The notes under the pieces: model-generated
What the model was told of the DNA's origin: nothing
The model's input: only the letters and a program-made list of their open reading frames with translations
The model's database searches: none
Translations under genes and position numbers: made by a program
In this document: one piece after another, positions 15,480 through 22,117 of the stretch
How positions within the stretch are numbered: position 1 is the first letter of the stretch
How the letters are laid out: every line of letters starts with the position of its first letter
From: Coemansia sp. RSA 1804
Taxonomy: Eukaryota; Kickxellomycota; Kickxellomycetes; Kickxellales; Kickxellaceae
Length of the DNA stretch: 22,117 nt
NCBI GenBank assembly: GCA_027578815.1
Contig: JANBTH010000293.1
Location: 1 to 22,117, forward strand
Reading direction: 5' to 3'

Positions 15480-18386
15480 CTATTCACTGCCCCAGTCAGA
15501 GTCTGATCCGTCATTTCTAGTGTCCGAGTTGTCCCCATCGTCATTGTCAGAAATGTCTACTCGGCCCAACATCGCCTTGATGGTATCCTTGGTATTGTCT
15601 TCTTTCACTTCTGACTGCATATTAGGCGTACGTGTGGGTATCGGCTCTGATGGTGCCTGAGAAAGCGGTTTCATCCCTTGTGGGCATAGGTCAATGCGAT
15701 TGGGGGTAGCTGCAACACCGTCTATCCAGAGGGCTGCATCGATAGCAGGAGTCCCCCAGTCAAGCGTGCATGGATAGATATCATCTTGGAAGTAATCTGG
15801 GCGTTTTCGTGGAACACGGAATCCAATTGACTCTATTGAGTTTGCGTTCAGCCGATATGCCCGAAGCAATTCACATTTTGCAATATTTGCATATCTCTTG
15901 GGAAGCACGGCCATACCAAGGCTGGGCTGTACGGCTACGAGTTTGGGAAGCTCAATCAAATCGCTGCCAACAATTTCAAAGGCATGTGTCAGTCTGCTTC
16001 CACGATCATCGAGAAATATAATGTTGGTATCGGGGTCTGCAAAAGGCACAAGCAAACCAGGACCCACATCAATCGTCTTCTTTGCTATAGGCTTTGCCAG
16101 TGAATCGACGCTGTAAATGGCAATCTGTCGCTTGCTACCACTGCCAAACCCAGAGAGGCAAACGTAACTGTTGTCTACCCACACCAAACGGCTTGGACGC
16201 ACGCTTTCCATCCCTTCTCCCGTTCCTAAAAGCTCCTGCGTGTGTGCATCATATACACGCACCTGCTTGCTTTTCTTGGTTGTCAATGCAATACGCTCGC
16301 CATCAGGAGACCATGCAAAGGAGTGAATACCCTCTTCCGTTTTGCCAATCGCAAACAGCATCATAAGCCCATTATATACATATATGGCCTGGGCACCACC
16401 GTCAGAAACAAGTATCGAAACAATCCCCTGCACCCATGGATGGAAGCGGATCTGATGGATCCGGTCAGCTGTGACGTGTATATACTCTTCAAGCTCAAAA
16501 AATGACTCGTCGTTAAGAGGCGCATCCGGAATACGCCACAGCTGTAGCTTGTTGTCAATGCCAGCTGTAGCAATGACGGCAGAATCAAACGGGTCAAACT
16601 CCATAGCTACGATGCCAGCACCATGTACTATCATCGCGGGGTTTTCAGGGACCCTCCCAGGAGAGTCACGACGAAGAACTGCGACCTTGCCACCAGTGCC
16701 AGCGCAGGCAAAGGCAATAAACTCGGGACTGGCCTTAATCGGATCATTCTCTTGCGAAAACCGTTGGTCCACATCGTGGATATTAGCAAAGTGTTCACTT
16801 GGCTTATATATAACCCCTTCAAGGTATCTAAATTTTCCACGAGGTTCTTGGTCTAACTTCCACACTCGCTTAGAAGGTGTTTGTGGCGGCTTTTGAGAAG
16901 CAACAACTTTCTGGCGCGGTTCCGAGACAGACTTATTCAAGCGAACATTGGGTTGCGTGGAGGCCAATCCTGAGCTATTAGCACTTTCTGCATCCTGCTC
17001 AGGTTCTGAGTCTGTACATGATGTACGCGAAGCAGAGCCATCAGCTATCTGACTCTGTCCAGGTTGCTGCTGTTTACTCATCAGAAAGTTTGTCTTGTCT
17101 AGTGACCCTTCCTTTTTGGCAGAATCACCAACAATGCTGTCTTGACTGCCGGTGGCGCTACATGCCTTTTGAAGTTCCCTAAGGCTATCCATCATTTTTG
17201 ATGGATCGAGCGATATCCTTGGCACACAAACAGCTTCATGCGCCATCCATTGATCGCAGGTCTGAGCTGGGACCGGCGCTCTAGTGTCAGGAAACAGATC
17301 ACTGTGAAAATCCAGATATGTTCGGCGTGGTGCAACATGGGATATTGGAACAACCGCTCCGCCAACGCCTGTGCCACAACTGCCAACAACAGCGTAAAGC
17401 CGCGCAATTTCTCCGCTCATCACGTCCAATTGATGCTTTGGAAGTAACGCACATCCGCTGATTTGCTGCCCAAGCACCACTGAACCAAGCTCAGTAAGCG
17501 GTGCCGAAGAAGATGGATCTGCATCCGCCCACCGGATTGTGCAGTCGCCTTTTTCAGCTAAATAAACAAGGCTAGTGTCCTCATCGAGGAGAGGAATAAG
17601 AGGCTTTGTAGACTGCTGCAACGTCAACGACGCAAGAGGACGCAAAGGATTCCGCTGATCCCACAGCGCAGCCGAGCGCTCGCGCATTTTGGTCATTCCC
17701 GTTGTTATTAAGAACGGTTTCTCACCAAGCCATAGAGCATGTGTTGGTCGCCCTGGAGTATGGAATGTCGTCGAGCTTCCAGTCGCAACACCATGCGACG
17801 CTGAGCCCTGCCGCGGGTCATATATCGCAAACGTGCCATCATTCGTGCTAGCTGCAAGCAGCTGGCCGTCTCCCTTGATTGCTACCGAATTTATCGTGCT
17901 GGCAGATGTAGCTTCCCATATAGCCCTCTTGGATACGGCATCAGCGTTCCATATTTTGACTTCCTTGTCAGCCGCTGAAACGAGCAGTCCTGGAACGGTT
18001 GGTAGGAATTGTGCACTCCTACATGAGGCTGGATGAGCTTGTAATCTGATGCTTTCGCTGTGGTCCTTCCAGACAGTAACCACGCCCTGGCTGTCCCCAG
18101 CGACCACGAGACATTCGTCGTAGAGCGCAGTGTTCCAATCAATGATGTTGCTCGAGGCATTAAGAAGACATGGGGCCTGGAATCCGGTCTTGCCCGGGTT
18201 GCTGATGTTGAGTGCCTGAAGCGACGTCCCATTTGCAGACTTGACATACAAGTGCTTGCTGTCGACGGCTATACCAGTCGTTCCAACTGCAGTACTGGTG
18301 TCTAGTGCTAGCTCAGAGTACCAAAGCTCGCGCGAAGCCGCTGTAGCAATCGCATTTCGGTACTTGTTGATTTTAGCAAGACGCAT
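15480..18386 (-). CDS. Coronin-7 homologue (tandem-propeller coronin)
   Basis: A 968-residue long coronin of the CORO7/POD-1 class. It has two WD40 beta-propellers where yeast Crn1 has one; animal CORO7 acts in Golgi export and actin control. Unit one starts with the coronin signature NKYRNAIATAASRELWYSEL (7-26) and ends with YLDFHSDLFPDTRAPVPA (357-374). Residues about 395-508 are a Ser/Gln-rich linker. Unit two starts with GKFRYLEGVIYKPSEHFANI (517-536) and AGTGGKVAVL (562-571). It ends with YFQDDIYPCTLDW (865-877) and LSQAPSEPIPTRTP (908-921), very like human FFQDDVFPDT and SQAPREAPARRAP. The tail (929-968) has a short helix, NTKDTIKAMLGRVD, then an acidic run ending SDSDWGSE. This resembles the acidic Trp motif of Arp2/3-binding proteins and the EDEWD end of CORO7. 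There is no C-terminal coiled coil, as expected of this class. Single exon. Confidence 0.93.
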   Translation of the reverse strand: MRLAKINKYRNAIATAASRELWYSELALDTSTAVGTTGIAVDSKHLYVKSANGTSLQALNISNPGKTGFQAPCLLNASSNIIDWNTALYDECLVVAGDSQGVVTVWKDHSESIRLQAHPASCRSAQFLPTVPGLLVSAADKEVKIWNADAVSKRAIWEATSASTINSVAIKGDGQLLAASTNDGTFAIYDPRQGSASHGVATGSSTTFHTPGRPTHALWLGEKPFLITTGMTKMRERSAALWDQRNPLRPLASLTLQQSTKPLIPLLDEDTSLVYLAEKGDCTIRWADADPSSSAPLTELGSVVLGQQISGCALLPKHQLDVMSGEIARLYAVVGSCGTGVGGAVVPISHVAPRRTYLDFHSDLFPDTRAPVPAQTCDQWMAHEAVCVPRISLDPSKMMDSLRELQKACSATGSQDSIVGDSAKKEGSLDKTNFLMSKQQQPGQSQIADGSASRTSCTDSEPEQDAESANSSGLASTQPNVRLNKSVSEPRQKVVASQKPPQTPSKRVWKLDQEPRGKFRYLEGVIYKPSEHFANIHDVDQRFSQENDPIKASPEFIAFACAGTGGKVAVLRRDSPGRVPENPAMIVHGAGIVAMEFDPFDSAVIATAGIDNKLQLWRIPDAPLNDESFFELEEYIHVTADRIHQIRFHPWVQGIVSILVSDGGAQAIYVYNGLMMLFAIGKTEEGIHSFAWSPDGERIALTTKKSKQVRVYDAHTQELLGTGEGMESVRPSRLVWVDNSYVCLSGFGSGSKRQIAIYSVDSLAKPIAKKTIDVGPGLLVPFADPDTNIIFLDDRGSRLTHAFEIVGSDLIELPKLVAVQPSLGMAVLPKRYANIAKCELLRAYRLNANSIESIGFRVPRKRPDYFQDDIYPCTLDWGTPAIDAALWIDGVAATPNRIDLCPQGMKPLSQAPSEPIPTRTPNMQSEVKEDNTKDTIKAMLGRVDISDNDDGDNSDTRNDGSDSDWGSE

Positions 18387-18732
18387 TTTGAGATGGAAAG
18401 AGGAAAGGATTTGTAGGGCTAGGGATTTTTTATTTCAAAAGTACATCTAAAGATTCTCCAGATGCCAATGCTTAACTGCGCTCTATTTTTCGTGGTGTGC
18501 CATTTGGCACTTATTTTTCTGGACAAGAGCACAAAAATGAAAATGAAAAATGAAAACAAAAGACGTCAGCAGCTGTGCCGCTCATCAGCGCATTTTGCGG
18601 GTCGGTGGTGTGCACTAGACTGGACTGTCCTTGCCACGCCCGCATGCGCTGCTTTCCGGCGATCAGCACAAGACATCATAGCCAAGACAGAAAACAAGCA
18701 TCCACAAAGACGGCTGGTCTGCAGGCCTAGGC

Positions 18733-18740
18733 ACACGTGT
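18733..18740. promoter_or_regulatory. E-box palindrome ACACGTGT, copy 1
   Basis: An 8-bp palindrome with a CACGTG core, the target of bHLH factors such as Cbf1/Pho4/USF, about 350 bp upstream of the coronin start. Its exact twin is at 19415-19422. Confidence 0.4.
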
Positions 18741-19414
18741 ATCCATCAGCTGCCGTTGCTACAGGCCAGTGGACCGAGCAGAGGAGCCGGCGCTTTCTAA
18801 CTTTCCTTCTCTCTTCTCTGCTTGACCGAAGCATGCAGTCTGGTCCACTTCAGTCCAGCCCAGTCCCGTCAGGTCCAGTCTGGCGGCGCTTTGCCAAGAA
18901 AGCGTGCTGACTGAGTCAATTGTGACGCGCAAAGGATCCGCCCTCCTGTCTTGTGCAAAAAAAACTAAATAAACGGATCTCTGCATTTACTGCTCTGTCA
19001 TCGTCCCGTGTACGCAATGTTCTACCTCGCACTGTGTTGTTTTTGCTTGTTGTCTTTTTGGCGGGAGGTCCCTCGCTTGCTTCATTTTGAATTCATCCAT
19101 CCATTCATCCAAGCTAAAAGCTTGCTGCTGCTAGGGACAGTGCTGCAAGCTGCTGCTTTTGTTCTTGCTTGTGGTGGTTGAGTGTTTCCAGCTGCAGCAG
19201 CTTTCCTTCCTGAGTTTGACCCACCTCCAACATCAACGCTTTTCGTTTGTTTTCTTTTTTTCTTACTTTATTTTATTTTTGGACCCACCGCTGTAGGTCA
19301 TTTGTCTCAGCCTGTATCTACCATTTGCATTTTTCGCTCTCCACCTTCTTCTCCATTCCTCTGCAATAGTAGTGGCACACAAAACATAAAGTTTTCAAGG
19401 AAGCGGGCGTGTAC

Positions 19415-19422
19415 ACACGTGT
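19415..19422. promoter_or_regulatory. E-box palindrome ACACGTGT, copy 2
   Basis: The same 8-bp palindrome, about 155 bp upstream of the ATG at 19578. Together with copy 1 it places one E-box near each of the two divergent starts. Confidence 0.4.
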
Positions 19423-19513
19423 AGTTCTATACGAGATATCCGCGCGTTTTGTCAATATTGTAGCGTCTATAGTCCTCTGCAACCAAAAAGAGCAAGTTTG
19501 CGCCTTCACACGC

Positions 19514-19520
19514 TATATAA
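19514..19520 (+). promoter_or_regulatory. TATA-like box of the disordered-protein gene
   Basis: TATATAA lies 58 bp upstream of the ATG at 19578, after CT-rich stretches. The distance suits a core promoter with a short leader. Confidence 0.4.
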
Positions 19521-19577
19521 CTTGATTTGCAGGCCATATTCAAGCTAACCGAAAGCACCAGACACATATCAACAGAC

Positions 19578-21951
19578 ATGGCAAAGTCAAGACTGCTAAA
19601 GACCGCTTTAAAATCAAATGTCCCTGGCACTAGCAACGAGTCTGAACCGCCAACCTTAAGACCGCGAACGGCTGGCGGTGAAAAGGGTCTGCTACGGCGA
19701 CTTCGCATTGGACGGCTATTTTTTGGCCTCGGACTGGGCCCGAGTTCTCCTGTCGAATCAAATAGCGGCTTTGGCTTTGACGCTGCTGCTGGATCCTCCT
19801 TAACAACCCAGCAATATTCTCATCCAAAATCCGCTCGTATGTCGGGATCGGAGAGCGATCTGCTGGCCAGATCGTCTCGACTGACACCCATGCCATTGTT
19901 GCCAACAGAACAGCATCGCCCTGGACATGCAGACAACTTGTATGATGGGATGCAGACCATCAGTGTTATTCGGCGCCACAAAGATAGTCGTGTATCACAA
20001 GCGAATCCTTCTGAAACCCAGCAGGGCCGCTTCAGTATCGTATCAAGACGATCGTCTGCACCTGACATAAGCGAGCTTGCTCAACAACTTGGAAGACGCA
20101 TAGAGTCCACCTCCCCTCAATTGAGCGAAACAAGCGGTCTGATTACCCAAGCGCTATCTCCACAAGGATCCCAGCATAGTCAAGCGCAAATGTTGAGTCC
20201 TAGACGCACTAGTGTTGATTACAGCAACACCGATGTTCCAAATACCAACGAACAGAGCACCGGACCATCCATTGCCTACCACTCAAGCGAAGCTGCTCAC
20301 CATACCCACTGTGACACAGACAAGAAGAACAACCGCTACAATGGTGCGTTGTCTGGTGACAAAGATTTTAACAGCACTCGTGCTCTGTATTCTCAAACAA
20401 GTGGTTGCACGTCGGCCGTAAACCACCATGATGCGACGTTTTCTAGTAGTCATCAAAAGGATGTCGAGGGTGAAGCCTACGACGAAGGCATTAAGTCATT
20501 GGCACAAATCGCAAAGGAAACCGAGCCTAGCAATACATCGCGCATACTAGCATCGTATCCTCAAAAACAGCACCATCAACAGCACCACCCCGAGTCTGGA
20601 CAAGAGGTGCAGAATGATTACAGACTTGAGAGCGAGTTAGTGCCTAGAGATCAGTCTGAGGCTAAGAGTTTGTCTCTTGATATCCAAAATGATGTTGGGT
20701 TGGTGGTTGCTAGTGGAAACTCGGATGTGTCATCTCTACGTGCTCCTTCCAACAAAACTCCCTCAGAAGCTTCAATTTCAGGCATATATGATATGGGTGC
20801 GTCTATGTCGCCCGAAGCTGGGTTGCAGCGCGATTTAGTTGACATTCATTGGCAACACAGTTCGTCAGAGAATCGTCGTTTGGACGAGATGACGCCAATG
20901 ACGTTTTCCTGGAAGAGATTCCAAGGATCAGAGGCCAGTATTATTTCACAGCAGTCGTCAGCGAAAGCAAGCCTCGAGAGAGCTTCTTGTGATCTGGCTG
21001 AAGATCCAGGGGTTATATTGATGGGGTCTGTCAAGCTTCGGGGAGACAAAAGATCTGCTCGCCATGCGTCCATTGACGATGTTGCCTCGGTGTCATCGTG
21101 CTTGCCCCATTCGCTGTCACCACAGCTGCCAAGGCCAGCCAGAGAGTCTTTGGAGTACGCTGGCGATGGAGGTACCGTTTGCGCAGATGGCTCTGTTTCT
21201 TGCCTATCACTCTCGAGCAACAAAGATGAAAGCAGCAAAGGTGAGGGGCGCCCAGACCAAACTCTGTTGTTGTCAACGAGCCGTCCTTTAACTTTCAGCA
21301 ACTGTAAGAGCATGACTGGTCAGAGCACTCAAACGCGTGGTTCTTATATACGTACCAGAGCAAAATCACTCTATGAGCTGACGTCAAAAAAAAGCCATCT
21401 TGACGCAAAATCGGGAGATAATACTTTTACCACTCTGCCTTCAGAACCCTCTCCATCCATTGCATCTGCAAAAGCGTTCCTTACCATGATTGCCTTTGGT
21501 AACACTGATACTGCCAGAGGCATTCCACCAGTGGCTTCTGAATTATATGTTGATACATTAAATTCGCGTGCTGACCCCAAACTCGATCAGCTTGAATGTT
21601 GCTCGATCTCACCAGCGCTTGCTTCGGCGCCTCTAGAATACACTGATCCGATTCTACATCCTGGTGATACAGATAGAAGCCCAACAGCCGGTGATACTTT
21701 GGCTGAACCATATTTGGATAATTGTACCAGACCTGAACAAGGCCTTGACAGCACAGATAAGGATGGTTTGTCTTCCGCCTCGCTTGGTGTTGGCAATACA
21801 CGTTCACTGAAGTCTCGTTCCAGACTGGCTGGTGTAGGTATTAGACGCGCTTCAACGTATGTTTGGAACAGATCTAGTGTGTTTATGCGATCGCTTTCCA
21901 GCGCGGATGAGCTTCCTGCAAGCCCTGAGCTAAAGCAGCCACAACAACAGC

Positions 21952-21992
<41 letters not shown>

Positions 21993-22117
21993 CCACAACC
22001 ACAACAGCATAAAACTCAGAATGCGAATCTGTGGGAAACAGATCCCGATACGGGATCCACGAAAACAGAGGAGCATCTGGACGACAGCTATGTAGACAAG
22101 GGGCTGGAGCTGCATGC
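19578..22117 (+). CDS. Large Ser-rich disordered protein with polyQ tract, 3' truncated by window
   Basis: The frame is open from the ATG at 19578 to the window edge (846 codons plus two bases). An in-frame TAA at 19518 makes this the first possible ATG. I do not recognise the protein. Its sequence is low in hydrophobic residues and rich in Ser, Gln, Asp and His, so it is largely disordered. The N-terminus is basic (MAKSRLLKTALK, then KGLLRRLRIGRLFFGLGLG at 36-54), which could bind membrane or partners. Basic phosphosite-like motifs include SRRSSAPD (156-163) and IRRASTYVW (755-763), both RRxS forms favoured by PKA-type kinases, plus several Ser-Pro sites. A run of 17 Gln is at 789-805. No catalytic domain is visible in this part. 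Such architecture is typical of fungal signalling, polarity or RNA-binding proteins whose folded domain comes later. Confidence 0.8.
21942..21992 (+). repeat. CAA/CAG microsatellite encoding 17 glutamines
   Basis: CAA-CAA-CAG is followed by 14 uninterrupted CAA codons, in frame with the disordered protein, then P-Q-P-Q-Q-H. A nearly pure triplet repeat like this is prone to length change. Confidence 0.95.

Larger units (their letters stand above)
18387..19577. promoter_or_regulatory. 1.19-kb divergent promoter region, coronin-7 / disordered protein
   Basis: No gene with supporting features is found. The plus-strand gene side shows CT-rich tracts (about 19240-19280 and 19335-19362) and TATATAA at 19514-19520, 58 bp before the ATG. 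Two copies of the palindrome ACACGTGT are at 18733-18740 and 19415-19422. GTCCA/TGGAC occurs five times between 18621 and 18877. A small hairpin CAAGCT-AAA-AGCTTG is at 19110-19124 in a CTG/CAAGCT-rich patch. A TTTGCAG at 19527-19532 could be a 5'-UTR splice acceptor, but I cannot place its donor. Confidence 0.5.

Noticed and set aside
20846..21313. A 155-codon minus-strand frame
   Set aside because: Antisense to the long open frame from 19578; no motif, and the plus frame stays open for 2.5 kb.

Overview
This window looks like nuclear DNA from an early-diverging fungus. Nine protein-coding genes of ordinary eukaryotic housekeeping type are visible, with almost no introns (two found: 136 bp and 90 bp, both GTAAG...TATAG). 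Long open frames run for up to 3.2 kb, and several promoters are shared and CT- or purine-rich. HSDL2-type dehydrogenases and a long coronin-7 closer to the animal protein than to the short yeast coronin fit a zygomycete-grade lineage. Kickxellomycotina (Coemansia or Linderina relatives) is my best guess, but that is inference. I see no rRNA, tRNA, CRISPR array, transposase, reverse transcriptase or viral gene.

Layout. 1-513 (-) is the 5' part of a TFIIS-like elongation factor. 819-3167 (-) is the AAA ATPase Afg2/Drg1 in two exons. 3526-4413 and 4544-5440 (-) are a tandem pair of HSDL2-like short-chain dehydrogenases, the first diverged. 5742-6548 (+) is a calcipressin (RCAN/Rcn1), tail to tail with Gpn3 at 6661-7473 (-). 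Gpn3 is head to head with importin-9/Kap114 at 7915-11073 (+). 11290-11823 (-) is a small protein I cannot name. 12123-13709 (-) is N-acetylglucosamine-6-phosphate deacetylase. 13710-15479 holds no recognisable gene. 15480-18386 (-) is a coronin-7 homologue. 18387-19577 is a 1.2-kb head-to-head promoter region. 19578-22117 (+, running off the window) is a Ser-rich, polyglutamine-bearing protein of unknown function, open for 846 codons.

How the genes relate. There is no operon or accessory island. Several products serve the RNA polymerase II and nuclear supply chain: TFIIS for elongation, Gpn3 for Pol II assembly and nuclear import, and Kap114 for import of TBP and histones. Afg2 recycles shuttling factors of the 60S ribosomal subunit. 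Gpn3 and Kap114 share one 441-bp promoter region. The remainder covers calcineurin control, peroxisome-type lipid metabolism, chitin/GlcNAc salvage and actin/Golgi traffic. I did not find a convincing undescribed system. The points most worth a second look are the diverged HSDL2 paralogue, the large unidentified disordered protein, an MCB-containing inverted repeat upstream of the TFIIS gene, a 12-bp palindrome upstream of the deacetylase, and the acidic Trp tail of the coronin.
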